From contig ONLW01000006.1 of NCBI GenBank assembly GCA_900318835.1, forward strand, positions 76,327 through 125,364: DNA of 49,038 nt, in the 5' to 3' direction. Position 1 is the first letter of the stretch; the number at the start of each line of letters is the position of its first letter. Shown in pieces: positions 1 to 8,437 of this stretch. The position numbers and the translations under genes were made by a program. This stretch comes from an uncultured Bacteroidales bacterium (GTDB taxonomy: Bacteria; Bacteroidota; Bacteroidia; Bacteroidales; P3). Under the pieces are notes generated by a model. That model was given only the letters and a program-made list of their open reading frames with translations. It had not been told where the DNA came from and ran no database searches.

Positions 1-376
1 TATGATACGCTTGCAGTGTGCATTGATTGACACTCCCGAGATTGAGAAACTGGTGAAATACATCGGCGACCAACGGGGCTATCCCGAAGGATTTGAACTT
101 CCTGAATATCTGGATGAGAATGAGGAACCGAACAAGGAGTTTGACGCAAAGCACAAGGATGAGTTCTTTAACGACGCGGCGCGGCTGGTGGTGGCGAGTC
201 AGTTCGGCTCCACATCGTTGCTACAGCGCAAGTTGCAGCTGGGTTACAACCGTGCCGGCCGAATCATCGACCAGTTGGAAGCTGCGGGCATTGTAGGACC
301 GAGCAACGGCTCGAAGCCGAGGGATGTGCTGATACACGACGAGGTGAGTCTGGAGGAACTGTTAAAATCATTATAA
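1..376 (+). CDS. ftsK: DNA translocase FtsK, C-terminal fragment
   Basis: Only the last ~125 codons are inside the window; the reading frame is open at the left edge and the first ATG (position 2) is an internal Met. The visible part ends the RecA-like motor (a stretch reading IRLQCALIDTPEIEKL) and then carries the winged-helix gamma domain that reads KOPS-type sequences, recognisable by TSLLQRKLQLGYNRAGRIID and the following QLEAAGIVGPSNGSKPRDVL. FtsK pumps chromosome ends through the division septum and activates XerCD at dif. The acidic linker between motor and gamma domain (DENEEPNKEFD) is typical of Bacteroidota members. The gene is followed after 25 bp by a small lipoprotein gene on the same strand. 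Confidence 0.9.
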   Translation, partial: MIRLQCALIDTPEIEKLVKYIGDQRGYPEGFELPEYLDENEEPNKEFDAKHKDEFFNDAARLVVASQFGSTSLLQRKLQLGYNRAGRIIDQLEAAGIVGPSNGSKPRDVLIHDEVSLEELLKSL

Positions 377-401
377 TGGTATTACGTAATAACGATATAA
401 T

Positions 402-644
402 ATGAGAAAGAAGTATTTGTTATTGGGAATGGCGGCGGTGCTGGCAGTGGGAGCGGTGAGTTGCTCGAAGGAGAAGAAGTGCCGTTGCGCCGTGTTGCAT
501 TCGTCGACGGTGAGAATCATTACGATTGACGGTGGTGACTGCGAGGATATCAAAGTGTTCCGTTACCATACGCCGATGAATGTGGCTGTGACGGATTCTC
601 TGTTGTGTACGGATTATGAATTCAAAATAGACTCAGAGTTATGA
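402..644 (+). CDS. Tiny cysteine-rich lipoprotein (paralogue 1)
   Basis: An 80-residue protein with a basic N-terminus, a hydrophobic segment and a lipobox (VGAVSC, lipid Cys21), so it should be exported and lipid-anchored. After the lipobox come a C-x-C pair (Cys27, Cys29), a later Cys47 in the context CEDI and Cys69. The same layout occurs in three other small proteins in this window (641-898, 8210-8410, 43436-43654), which makes them a family although I recognise no named domain. Its stop overlaps the start of the next paralogue (ATGA), so the two are translationally coupled. Function unknown; the cysteines could bind metal or form disulfides. Confidence 0.75.
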   Translation: MRKKYLLLGMAAVLAVGAVSCSKEKKCRCAVLHSSTVRIITIDGGDCEDIKVFRYHTPMNVAVTDSLLCTDYEFKIDSEL

Positions 645-898
645 AAAAACTGATATATGTGCTAGCTGTGGCAGGCGTGATGGTTCTGACCGGCTGTGGT
701 AAAGAACACCAGTGCAGGTGTGAGAAGACAGACGTGGAGTCGGGTTGGGATGAGAATATGGTGTTTGTATTGGATGGCTCGGTGTCGTGCGAGAATATCA
801 CGGAGATGGCTTTTGAGGTGCATGAGTCTGTGGAAGGTGGTACGACGTTGAGGAGGGTGGAGGAACACAAAGTGAAGTGCCGTGACTATGGCGATTAG
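641..898 (+). CDS. Tiny cysteine-rich lipoprotein (paralogue 2)
   Basis: An 85-residue predicted lipoprotein with lipobox VLTGC (lipid Cys19), then C-x-C (Cys25, Cys27), Cys50 in the context CENI, and Cys80. It is tandem to paralogue 1 and its 3' end overlaps the DoxX/thioredoxin gene by 11 bp when that gene starts at the ATG at 888, which suggests one transcript for all three. The neighbouring thioredoxin-like protein makes a link with periplasmic thiol chemistry plausible, but that is inference. No known domain recognised. Confidence 0.75.
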   Translation: MKKLIYVLAVAGVMVLTGCGKEHQCRCEKTDVESGWDENMVFVLDGSVSCENITEMAFEVHESVEGGTTLRRVEEHKVKCRDYGD

Positions 899-1736
899 GA
901 TAGCACTGAGAGTGCTGGTGGGCTTGGTGTTCTGTGTGTCGGCGGTGGCGAAATTACTTGCCATCGACGATTTTGAGCTTTATGTTTATTCTTATGGATG
1001 GCTATCATTGAACGTAAGTTATGTGGTGGCTAGATTGTGCATTGGTTGGGAACTGGTGCTGGGTGGGCTGCTACTGACCGGCTGGTGGAAACGTATGACG
1101 AGGACTGCAGTGCTGCTGACGCTGGTGGCCTTCTCCCTGTTCCTGTGTTATGCGGCCTTGAGTGGAAGAAACGAGTCGTGCGAGTGCATGGGTAAATGGG
1201 TGGATTTGAACCCAGGGATGAGTCTGTTGAAAAATGGATTACTGATTTTGCTTGTCCTTTGGGGAGTTAGGGAAACGGGAGCTAAAGAGTCGAGACAAAT
1301 GTGGAAGATGATTGTGGGAGCGGTGGTTGGAGTAGTACTGATGGTGATACCGTTTGTGGTGAGTGTGCCCGACAGTTGGGGTTTTGGACCACAACAGGAA
1401 CTCTATGGTGAGTCCGATTTGAAGGAGGCAACATCGACTGACGGTGCGTTGCTGAAGATGGGTGTGGGTGAGGGTAGGAGACTGGTGGTCTTTGTTACGC
1501 CTAAGTGCCCTTATTGCAAATTAGCCCGCAAGAAACTGGCCGGACTTGTGAAACGTCATGGATTGAAGGAGGGAAGCGTGGTGTATGTGGAGCCTGAGGA
1601 TATCGGAAAAGAGCTGTGGATAAGGATTACTTATGGCGCACGTCCGCTGATGTTGCTGATGGATGGGCAAGAGGTGGAAGCGACGTATCATTTGCGGAAT
1701 GTGGACGAGGACGAGGTGGTGGATTTTTTGCATTGA
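888..1736 (+). CDS. DoxX/MauE-type membrane protein fused to a thioredoxin-like domain
   Basis: About 282 residues. The first ~130 residues hold four hydrophobic segments in a DoxX/MauE-like arrangement, including the loop SCECMG with a Cys-x-Cys pair that is typical of this family in Bacteroidota. A fifth hydrophobic segment follows (VVGVVLMVIPFVVSV), then a C-terminal thioredoxin fold with the redox motif CPYC and a cis-Pro region near ARPLMLLMDG. Such proteins are thought to pass electrons across or along the membrane to periplasmic thiol partners. A GTG at 882 is also possible; the ATG at 888 is preferred. It overlaps the preceding lipoprotein gene. Exact substrate unknown. Confidence 0.8.
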   Translation: MAIRIALRVLVGLVFCVSAVAKLLAIDDFELYVYSYGWLSLNVSYVVARLCIGWELVLGGLLLTGWWKRMTRTAVLLTLVAFSLFLCYAALSGRNESCECMGKWVDLNPGMSLLKNGLLILLVLWGVRETGAKESRQMWKMIVGAVVGVVLMVIPFVVSVPDSWGFGPQQELYGESDLKEATSTDGALLKMGVGEGRRLVVFVTPKCPYCKLARKKLAGLVKRHGLKEGSVVYVEPEDIGKELWIRITYGARPLMLLMDGQEVEATYHLRNVDEDEVVDFLH

Positions 1737-1775
1737 CCCGTTGATATTTTTTTTACAATACATTGATTTTTTTTG

Positions 1776-1784
1776 TATTTTTGC
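1776..1784 (+). promoter_or_regulatory. Promoter -7 element before the PurF-like gene
   Basis: TATTTTTGC matches the Bacteroidota -7 consensus TAnnTTTG, about 90 bp upstream of the start at 1874, in an AT-rich gap after the preceding gene. No convincing TTTG element is found at the usual 19-base distance, so strength is uncertain. The leader is long and AT-rich. Confidence 0.5.
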
Positions 1785-1873
1785 AATTTCAATCAAGCGG
1801 TTGAAGAGTGCATATATTTATTAGAATCAATATTTTATATATTATTTATCATTAATTAAAAACATTAGATTTT

Positions 1874-3298
1874 ATGAGTGGTTTTTTCGGCGTTGTCTCT
1901 GAACGACCCTGTATCTCCGATCTGTTCTATGGGACGGATTATCATTCACACCTTGGCACCAAGCGTGCGGGAATGGCGACATTCGACGGCATGCAGGCGC
2001 ACCAGAACATTCACAACATCCAGAACTCTCATTTCCGTCCGAAGTTCTCGAAGGATCTGGACGAAATGAAGGGCAATGTGGGTATTGGAGTTATCAGCGA
2101 CACCGAGGCACAGCCTGTGATGGTCAATTCGCATCTCGGTCGTTGGGCTATCACCACGGTGAGCAAGATTAACAATATTGAGGAACTGGAGCGTGAGTGT
2201 CTGGAGAAACACCAGCAGTTTACCGACTTGTCGCGCGGCAAGACCAACCCCACCGAGTTGGTGGCTCTGCTCATCTCACAGGGTAAGGATTTTGTGGATG
2301 GTATCGAGAATGTTTACCGCAAGGTGAAGGGTAGTTGCTCGATGCTGATTCTTACCCCCGACGGTGTTATCGCCGCCCGTGACCGCTATGGCCGCACGCC
2401 CATTGTTATCGGTCGTCGTGGCAATGACTATGCACTGGCCAGCGAGAGTCACTCGTATGTGAACATGGGTTATGAGACCTGCCGTTTTGTGGGTCCCGGC
2501 GAGGTGGTGAAAGTGACTACCGAAGGTGGCATCAAGGTGCTGCGTCAAGCCGAGGAGAAGCTGCAGATATGCTCCTTCCTCTGGATTTACTACGGTTATC
2601 CCTGCACCGAGTATGAGGGAATCAACGCTGAAGATGTGCGCTACAATCTAGGTCGTATCATGGGCGAGCGCGACGACATCACGCCCGACTTTGTTAGCCC
2701 CATTCCCGACAGCGGTATCGGCATGGCCTTAGGATACAGCAACGGGCGCCAAATACCTTACAAGCGCGGTTTACTGAAATATACTCCGACATGGAGCCGC
2801 TCATTTATGCCTGTTAGCCAGGATGACCGTTTCCTGGTGGCCCGCATGAAACTCATCCCCAGCCGTGCTATGCTGGAAGGCAAGGAGGTGGTCTTCTGTG
2901 ACGACTCTATCGTCCGTGGTACCCAATTGCGCGACAACGTGAAGATGCTTTATGACTATGGTGCCAAGAAGGTGCATGTGCGTATCAGCTGCCCGCCGCT
3001 GGTTCATGGTTGTACGTTCCTCAACTTCAGTGAAAGCAAGACCGACCGTGAGCTCATCACCCGTCGCGTCATTGAAGAGCTGGAGGGTACTCCCGCTGCC
3101 GCTCTCGCTCCCGAGAAACTGCGTGCTTACCAGACGGCCGACACTCCAGAATACGTCAAGATGGTGGAGGTAATCCGTCAGCATGTGGGTGTGGATACCC
3201 TCAAGTTTAACACTGTGGAAGATGTGTGCGAGGCTATTGGTATGCCCAAGGAGCGTATCTGTACGCACTGCTTCGACGCAAGTTCGTACGGCGATTAA
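1874..3298 (+). CDS. purF: Amidophosphoribosyltransferase family protein with Ser at the glutaminase nucleophile position
   Basis: 474 residues. The N-terminal half is a class II glutamine amidotransferase (Ntn) domain and the C-terminal half a type I phosphoribosyltransferase with the PRPP loop VVFCDDSIVRGTQ around residues 338-350. PurF makes phosphoribosylamine from PRPP and glutamine, the first step of purine synthesis. The N-terminus reads MSGFFG, whereas canonical PurF has MCGI with Cys as the nucleophile, so here Ser occupies the catalytic position; glutaminase activity may be weakened or replaced by ammonia use. I recall closely similar MSGFFG proteins from Bacteroides, so this appears to be a lineage-specific form. 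It has its own promoter and ends ~30 bp before the next gene. Confidence 0.85.
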   Translation: MSGFFGVVSERPCISDLFYGTDYHSHLGTKRAGMATFDGMQAHQNIHNIQNSHFRPKFSKDLDEMKGNVGIGVISDTEAQPVMVNSHLGRWAITTVSKINNIEELERECLEKHQQFTDLSRGKTNPTELVALLISQGKDFVDGIENVYRKVKGSCSMLILTPDGVIAARDRYGRTPIVIGRRGNDYALASESHSYVNMGYETCRFVGPGEVVKVTTEGGIKVLRQAEEKLQICSFLWIYYGYPCTEYEGINAEDVRYNLGRIMGERDDITPDFVSPIPDSGIGMALGYSNGRQIPYKRGLLKYTPTWSRSFMPVSQDDRFLVARMKLIPSRAMLEGKEVVFCDDSIVRGTQLRDNVKMLYDYGAKKVHVRISCPPLVHGCTFLNFSESKTDRELITRRVIEELEGTPAAALAPEKLRAYQTADTPEYVKMVEVIRQHVGVDTLKFNTVEDVCEAIGMPKERICTHCFDASSYGD

Positions 3299-3331
3299 TT
3301 ATTTGCAACGTTGATAAGTTGATTCTCTAAA

Positions 3332-5170
3332 ATGAAAAGACTGCTGCTGATAATGCTTTGTCTGTTGCCCTTCTGTGCAGTCAATGCTCAGAAGAACAAG
3401 AAGACTGCTCCAAAGAAGGAGAAGGTGCCGACGGTCGTTTCCGTGGGTGACATTCTTCCTAATTATGGTCTGGACACGTTGATGGTGAACGACACATCTC
3501 ACGTGATAGATTATCTGGAGAGCCAGCCTCAGGATTATGTGGAGCTGACCAATTATTGTGTCGGTGTGAGGACGAAAGCCCAGCAGGCCATTAATTCGAT
3601 AGAGAACGACTATGAGAAGCGTGACAACTTGATTTGGATTGACTCGAACACTGTGTTGTCGGATTATGACATCTATGAGTATCGTTTGCGCCGTTTGGCC
3701 GACTTTATGGGCAAGATGAGCATCCGCTACAGTCGTCTCGAACAGCAACGAGTGGAGGCCGAAAAGGAGGCTGCACGTCAGCGTGCCATCGAAGAGGCAG
3801 AAAGACAACAGCGCGAACGCGACAAAGAGGCTACCGACCTGCGTGACAACATCGACCTTCACCATCGGGCCATCATCACCGCTTGTGATGGCGTGGGCAT
3901 CAAGGACAAAGCTAAACTTAAAGAGCTCAAGGACCTTTATTACTCCTACCTGATGGTGTACAACAAGTACGACCTCTCTACGGGCCATGCCACCAAGGAA
4001 TCGATATCACAACTCGACGAGCTCAATGCCTTCCAAAATGACCTTCTCGAGAATGTTTTGGGTCCCAACTCTCTGCCTGCTCAGATTGAGAATTTCAAGA
4101 ATGTTCTCAAAGTGCGTTGTGACCGAGACAACAGCGATGTCTTCCGCAGTTATTCCCGTGTCTTCAAGCAGACTTCAGTACCCGTCTCGTTTGCTGATGT
4201 CACCGAGTATGGCGACTATATCAACCGGCTTCAGACCATCGTTAATGTGCAGAACCGTTACCTCCAAACCTTGGAGTTGCGTGCCACCATCAACACTGGA
4301 TCCAACCAGATTATCCAGCTCTATGGAAAGAAGTACCGCGATGTGGTGAATTCCTACAAGGAAGTGGTTAAGTCGATGAATATGGTGCCAGATTTTACCA
4401 CCAACGCAGAGAGTATCAACTTTATTCAGCGACTGGAAGAATTCATTGCCGCACAGCAGCGGTATATGGATGATTATACCCTGCTTGAGGACATCGCCAT
4501 TCGCTCGGATTCCATCCTTAATGGACACGACAGCAAGTTTCGCGATGTAGTGGTTGCATATCGCGAAGTGAATGGGTCTTTGGTTCCCGTGCCGTCGTTC
4601 AAGACCATTGTTGAGGCTGTCTACTATGAGGAGCAGTTGGCAGAAGTGGTGCGTATCCAGCAATGTTACCTTCAGGTCATCCGTTTGCGCCATGTGATTG
4701 AACGTAACGATGATTCTCTTATGTCCGTGCGTAAAGTGGACCGCACGGTCTATAATGGATACCGACTTCTTCGCAAGCAGATGGACTTCCAGCCCACTTT
4801 CTCAACACTCGAACGCGGGAAGAGTTTCATAGCTTCCCTCAATTCCTACATTGAGTTGCAGACACTTTGTATGACTACGGTACAGAAACGTCGTGGGATT
4901 ACTGTTAACGACGATAAAATTGATAACAAGACGGCCTCGTATCGAAACATAGGGAAGGCTTATTCTCGCATGATGAAGGTGTATGACGATTTTGACGAGA
5001 TTGCCAATACTGAAGACCTACGCCGCTATTCGCGACAGTGTGATGCAGTTTTGGAGATGCAGGAGGCCTTCTTGAGATTGTTGTCGAGCGATCTGGCGTC
5101 GAACAGTGACATGCAGCTCAAACGTGAGACAGATATTGGAAAGATTAAAGCAGTGGTGGGTTTGCAATAA
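3332..5170 (+). CDS. Exported helical-repeat protein, function unknown
   Basis: 612 residues with a clear signal peptide (LLLIMLCLLPFCAVNA then Q). A basic segment follows (KKTAPKKEK), then a charged coiled-coil stretch around residues 130-165 rich in Glu, Arg and Gln. From about residue 220 to 555 the protein consists of five degenerate tandem units of 64-68 residues (about 220-287, 288-355, 356-423, 424-490, 491-554) with a partial sixth. Each has a helical front half (e.g. FIQRLEEFIAAQQRYM), a middle segment resembling KFRDVVVAYREV, and ends in a short turn such as VPDF, VPSF or QPTF. No known domain recognised. It ends just before a shared bidirectional terminator. Confidence 0.8.
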   Translation: MKRLLLIMLCLLPFCAVNAQKNKKTAPKKEKVPTVVSVGDILPNYGLDTLMVNDTSHVIDYLESQPQDYVELTNYCVGVRTKAQQAINSIENDYEKRDNLIWIDSNTVLSDYDIYEYRLRRLADFMGKMSIRYSRLEQQRVEAEKEAARQRAIEEAERQQRERDKEATDLRDNIDLHHRAIITACDGVGIKDKAKLKELKDLYYSYLMVYNKYDLSTGHATKESISQLDELNAFQNDLLENVLGPNSLPAQIENFKNVLKVRCDRDNSDVFRSYSRVFKQTSVPVSFADVTEYGDYINRLQTIVNVQNRYLQTLELRATINTGSNQIIQLYGKKYRDVVNSYKEVVKSMNMVPDFTTNAESINFIQRLEEFIAAQQRYMDDYTLLEDIAIRSDSILNGHDSKFRDVVVAYREVNGSLVPVPSFKTIVEAVYYEEQLAEVVRIQQCYLQVIRLRHVIERNDDSLMSVRKVDRTVYNGYRLLRKQMDFQPTFSTLERGKSFIASLNSYIELQTLCMTTVQKRRGITVNDDKIDNKTASYRNIGKAYSRMMKVYDDFDEIANTEDLRRYSRQCDAVLEMQEAFLRLLSSDLASNSDMQLKRETDIGKIKAVVGLQ

Positions 5171-5178
5171 AAATTAAC

Positions 5179-5207
5179 AAAGGGCATCTGCATGGCAGAT
5201 GCCCTTT
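5179..5207. terminator. Bidirectional intrinsic terminator
   Basis: A perfect 13-bp inverted repeat (AAAGGGCATCTGC / GCAGATGCCCTTT) with a 3-base loop lies between two convergent genes. T-rich sequence on the right and A-rich sequence on the left let it serve both strands. Confidence 0.9.
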
Positions 5208-5224
5208 GTTTTAATTGTGTTTTT

Positions 5225-6682
5225 TTACTTTTTCACCGGAATAGCGGCGAGGGTGGCAACAAGGTAGTCGTAGAACTTCTTGGTGCTGGGAATATTGCAG
5301 CGCTCGTCAGGACTGTGGGGGCTCTGGAGCGTCGGACCGAAGGAGATCATCTCCATGTCAGGATATTTTCCACCGAGCAGACCGCACTCCAAGCCAGCGT
5401 GGATAGCCACGACGGCGGGCTCCTTCTTGTAAAGTTTCTTGTAGGTGTCTTTCATGGTCTTCAGCAGTGTGCTTTCCATGTTGGGCTTCCAGCCGGGATA
5501 GGCGCCGCTGAGTTGACATTTGCCACCTGCCAGTTCGGCTAGGCAGACAAGGCGCTCGGCGAGGGCTTCCTTGGCGGTGTCGACCGAGGAGCGCAGCAGG
5601 GCGTAGACAACAAACTTCTTGGCAGCAGTGGTCTTTGCGATGGCTAGATTGAGCGAGGTCTCCACAAGGCCATCCATATCCTTGCTCATGCGGATGACGC
5701 CGTTGGGGGCCACCATCATGAGGTTGATAATCTTTTGGGTACCCTCCTCGTCGATGACGGTGGGGTTCATGCGCACTTTCTCATATTTCATGAAGAAGTC
5801 GGGCTCGACGGAAGCGAGTTCTTTCTTCACCCATCCGGCCACTTTGTCAAACTCCTTGAGGATGCACTCGACATGCTCCTTGGGCATGGCGATGACGGCT
5901 TCGGCGTCGCGAGGGATGGCGTTGCGCATGTTACCACCTTCGAGGCTGATGAGGCGGATGCCGCACTCGGCGACCCAACGCAGGTGACGGAACAGCAACT
6001 TGTTGGCGTTGGCGCGTCCAGTGTTGATTTCCATGCCGGAATGGCCGCCTTTCAGACCGCCGATGGTGAGTTTGTAGGCCTCCATGCCCTTCGGTGCTTT
6101 CTCTGTCTTATAGGGGATGGAGATGGCAGCATCGATGCCACCGGCGCAACCCACGTAGAGTTCGCCCTCGGTCTCGGAGTCGAGGTTGAGGAGGTAGTCG
6201 CCGTGGAGCTCGCCTTTCTTCAGACCGAAGGCTCCGGTCATGCCGGTCTCTTCGTCGGTGGTGATGAGAGCTTCGAGGGGACCGTGTTTAACGGTTTCGC
6301 TGGCGAAGACTGCCATGATGGCGGCCACACCCATACCGTCGTCGGCACCAAGGGTGGTGTCGCAGGCATAGACCCAGTCACCGACAATCTTGGTCTCGAT
6401 GGGGTCTTTCTCAAAGTCGTGTTTTTTACCGGCACGGGCTTGGGGTACCATATCCATGTGGGCCTGCAGTACCACGGGATGCACATTCTCCATGCCTTTG
6501 GTGGCAGGTTTGCTCAGGATAACGTTACCCACGCCGTCCACACGGCAGGCAATTTTGTTCTTTTTAGCCCAGTCGACAAGGAACTGACGCACTTTCTCCT
6601 CATGTTTCGAGGGACGCGGCTGACGGGTGAGGGAGTGGAAATTGCTCCATAACTCTTTGGGTTCGAGGTCTTTGATTGTCAT
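5225..6682 (-). CDS. pepD: Aminoacyl-histidine dipeptidase (M20 family)
   Basis: 485 residues, the usual length for PepD. It hydrolyses Xaa-His and other dipeptides in the cytoplasm with two zinc ions. The metal ligands and catalytic residues of the M20 fold are visible: QAHMDMV (His75, Asp77), GADDGMG (near Asp114), TTDEETGM (Glu144/145), and a late His in the segment HAGLECG. The lid/dimerisation domain sits between roughly residues 200 and 390. Single gene with a matching promoter at 6730-6761 on the minus strand and the shared terminator downstream. Confidence 0.93.
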   Translation of the reverse strand: MTIKDLEPKELWSNFHSLTRQPRPSKHEEKVRQFLVDWAKKNKIACRVDGVGNVILSKPATKGMENVHPVVLQAHMDMVPQARAGKKHDFEKDPIETKIVGDWVYACDTTLGADDGMGVAAIMAVFASETVKHGPLEALITTDEETGMTGAFGLKKGELHGDYLLNLDSETEGELYVGCAGGIDAAISIPYKTEKAPKGMEAYKLTIGGLKGGHSGMEINTGRANANKLLFRHLRWVAECGIRLISLEGGNMRNAIPRDAEAVIAMPKEHVECILKEFDKVAGWVKKELASVEPDFFMKYEKVRMNPTVIDEEGTQKIINLMMVAPNGVIRMSKDMDGLVETSLNLAIAKTTAAKKFVVYALLRSSVDTAKEALAERLVCLAELAGGKCQLSGAYPGWKPNMESTLLKTMKDTYKKLYKKEPAVVAIHAGLECGLLGGKYPDMEMISFGPTLQSPHSPDERCNIPSTKKFYDYLVATLAAIPVKK

Positions 6683-6729
6683 AATTAAAGTGGTTTATTG
6701 TAAATAAAATTCTTTTTCTATACGAAATG

Positions 6730-6761
6730 CAAAAATACGTATAAAAATTCGAAAAAACAAA
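6730..6761 (-). promoter_or_regulatory. Promoter of pepD
   Basis: On the minus strand the sequence reads TTTG, 20 bases, TATTTTTG, matching the Bacteroidota housekeeping promoter, and lies about 50 bp upstream of the pepD start. Confidence 0.75.
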
Positions 6762-6771
6762 TTTTCTTTTT

Positions 6772-7326
6772 TTATTCAATGCCTGAGAGGTCTAGAAGGT
6801 CAATGATTGTAGTGAGGAGATGCTCCAGTTCACTACGTTCCCTAAGCACTTTTTTTGATGTGGGGGCAGGAGCATTGATATCGTAAAGAGTAACCGGAGT
6901 AAATGCCTGTTGGTAGGAGGTGAGGATGTTATAGCGTTCCTCTTCGGCAGGATTACCGGTGTTGGGGTGGGCTAGAGGGGTTGAAAAGTCAGCTATGATG
7001 TGTTCGGCATCGTTCAGGGCTTGTTCTCCTTTCAGAATCATCATTTTGTGTCCCGGAGCCCAGTGGGGGGCCGTACTTGCCGGGCCTGCGGGGCGTTCGA
7101 TGAGGTAGTAGTCGACCATCTGCAGGCTGTCGCGATAGGTATAGAGTGGCCATCCGTCCCCCTCCAATGGTAGGTCGTCGAGGCGACGCAGAGAGAGTTC
7201 ATAGAGATGGTTGAGGTCGTCAACAAAGACATAGCCCGGGACGGTGGTGTGGAAGAAGAGATAAGCGAGGTCTTCACCGTCGTCTCCAAAGTCGTCCAGA
7301 TCCAGTTTGTATATCTGTTTTTTCAT
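6772..7326 (-). CDS. Hypothetical cytoplasmic protein
   Basis: 184 residues, no signal peptide or membrane segment. The N-terminus is acidic (YKLDLDDFGDDGEDLAYLFF) and the C-terminus ends in a Leu-rich helix (ELEHLLTTIIDLLDL). I recognise no domain. It is the last gene of a minus-strand operon: its ATG overlaps the stop of the radical SAM gene by 4 bp (ATGA), so it is translationally coupled to it and may be a partner or substrate of that enzyme. Good codon structure throughout supports it as real. Confidence 0.7.
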   Translation of the reverse strand: MKKQIYKLDLDDFGDDGEDLAYLFFHTTVPGYVFVDDLNHLYELSLRRLDDLPLEGDGWPLYTYRDSLQMVDYYLIERPAGPASTAPHWAPGHKMMILKGEQALNDAEHIIADFSTPLAHPNTGNPAEEERYNILTSYQQAFTPVTLYDINAPAPTSKKVLRERSELEHLLTTIIDLLDLSGIE

Positions 7327-8225
7327 GAGAATGGGTTGTCTTTTTTGGTGAAATCGGGGCGATAGTTATGCTCTGCGGCCAATTCCTGCAGCCATCCGTC
7401 CAATCCCAATGCCTCGTAGTGGTCGGCTACCTGACTGTACTCCGACTCGGTGAGAGTGCGGTTTAGCGGCTCGGGCAGATCGGGGCGAGGAGGAAAATAC
7501 TGCGCCATGAGCGACACATGGACGCTGAACGGGGGTAGGTTGTCGGCAATCCAATCGAGTACCGCCAGTGAATTGTCCACATGTCCGGGGAGGACAAGGT
7601 GGCGGATGATGAGTCCGCGGAAAGCCATGCCATCCTCGTCGCATTTCAGTCCGGCGCCCACCTGATGTTTCATTTCCAAAAGGGCACGGGTGGCCACTTC
7701 GGGGTAATCTGCTGCATGGCTGTAGTTGTATGCCAACGCGGGGTCCATATATTTGAGGTCGGGTAGGTAGATGTCCACCATTCCGTCAAGCGTCTGCAAA
7801 GCTTCGACACTTTCGTATCCACTGGAGTTGTAAACTATTGTTGGTGAGAAGCCTCGATTCCGGACGGCTTCAATGATTTTTGGAAGAAATTGGATATAGT
7901 GACTGGCGGTGACGAATCCCAGCAGTCCGTCTGTCGGCGGGAGAAGTCCGCAGATTCGGGAGGCCACTTCGTCGACGGTATGGTAGTGGACAAAAGACGG
8001 GTCGACATCGGCTGACGATATGTCGTAGTTCTGGCAGTAGATGCAGTGCAGATTGCAGTGCGAAAAGAACACATTTACAACGGGATTGAGTGGCGGCTCT
8101 TCTCCTGTATGCACGCAGATGGCCGACACTTCCAGCGTATCAGGTGCTCCGCAGAAGCCCCGGTTCGGACTCCGGTCCACATGGCATTGTCGCGGACAAA
8201 GTGTGCAATTCAATCCCAGTCGCAT
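7323..8225 (-). CDS. PflX-like radical SAM protein
   Basis: 300 residues. The radical SAM cluster motif C-x3-C-x2-C is CNLHCIYC (Cys57, Cys61, Cys64). It is preceded by a second cysteine set near the N-terminus (Cys7, Cys10, Cys14, Cys25: CTLCPRQC ... GFCG), which is typical of the PflX/COG1313 group annotated as putative pyruvate formate-lyase activating enzymes. Members of this group have no firmly assigned substrate. The start overlaps the end of a tiny lipoprotein gene by 16 bp and the stop overlaps the downstream hypothetical gene by 4 bp. It lies in the same operon as HydE. Confidence 0.85.
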   Translation of the reverse strand: MRLGLNCTLCPRQCHVDRSPNRGFCGAPDTLEVSAICVHTGEEPPLNPVVNVFFSHCNLHCIYCQNYDISSADVDPSFVHYHTVDEVASRICGLLPPTDGLLGFVTASHYIQFLPKIIEAVRNRGFSPTIVYNSSGYESVEALQTLDGMVDIYLPDLKYMDPALAYNYSHAADYPEVATRALLEMKHQVGAGLKCDEDGMAFRGLIIRHLVLPGHVDNSLAVLDWIADNLPPFSVHVSLMAQYFPPRPDLPEPLNRTLTESEYSQVADHYEALGLDGWLQELAAEHNYRPDFTKKDNPFS

Positions 8226-8410
8226 ACCGAATAGTATTGTACGCCAGCCTGAAAAACCATGTTGGCACAGGAGGCGCCTTGCTCCTCAACCTCGTCGGCG
8301 GTGTAGGTTCTTTCCCTTCCGTGATAGTCTATACAGGTGCAGGTCTTGCGGCAAGAACCCAGTAACATTGTCAGCAGCAAAAGAGATCCTGCGATTTTAA
8401 TATATTTCAT
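8210..8410 (-). CDS. Tiny cysteine-rich lipoprotein (paralogue 3)
   Basis: 66 residues with lipobox MLLGSC (lipid Cys20), then C-x-C (Cys24, Cys26), Cys48 in the context CANM and Cys64. This repeats the cysteine layout of the lipoproteins at 402-644, 641-898 and 43436-43654. It sits between hydE and the PflX-like gene in a minus-strand operon and overlaps the latter by 16 bp. A run of 7-bp AATTAAG-type repeats lies just upstream of its ATG. Function unknown. Confidence 0.75.
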   Translation of the reverse strand: MKYIKIAGSLLLLTMLLGSCRKTCTCIDYHGRERTYTADEVEEQGASCANMVFQAGVQYYSVCDWD

Positions 8411-8417
8411 AAAGTTT

Positions 8418-8437
8418 GTAGTTCTTAATTCTTAATT
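8418..8437. repeat. Heptamer repeat before a start codon
   Basis: TTCTTAA is repeated (TTCTTAATTCTTAATTC) in the short gap between hydE and the tiny lipoprotein gene, ending a few bases from the lipoprotein ATG. Confidence 0.6.
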
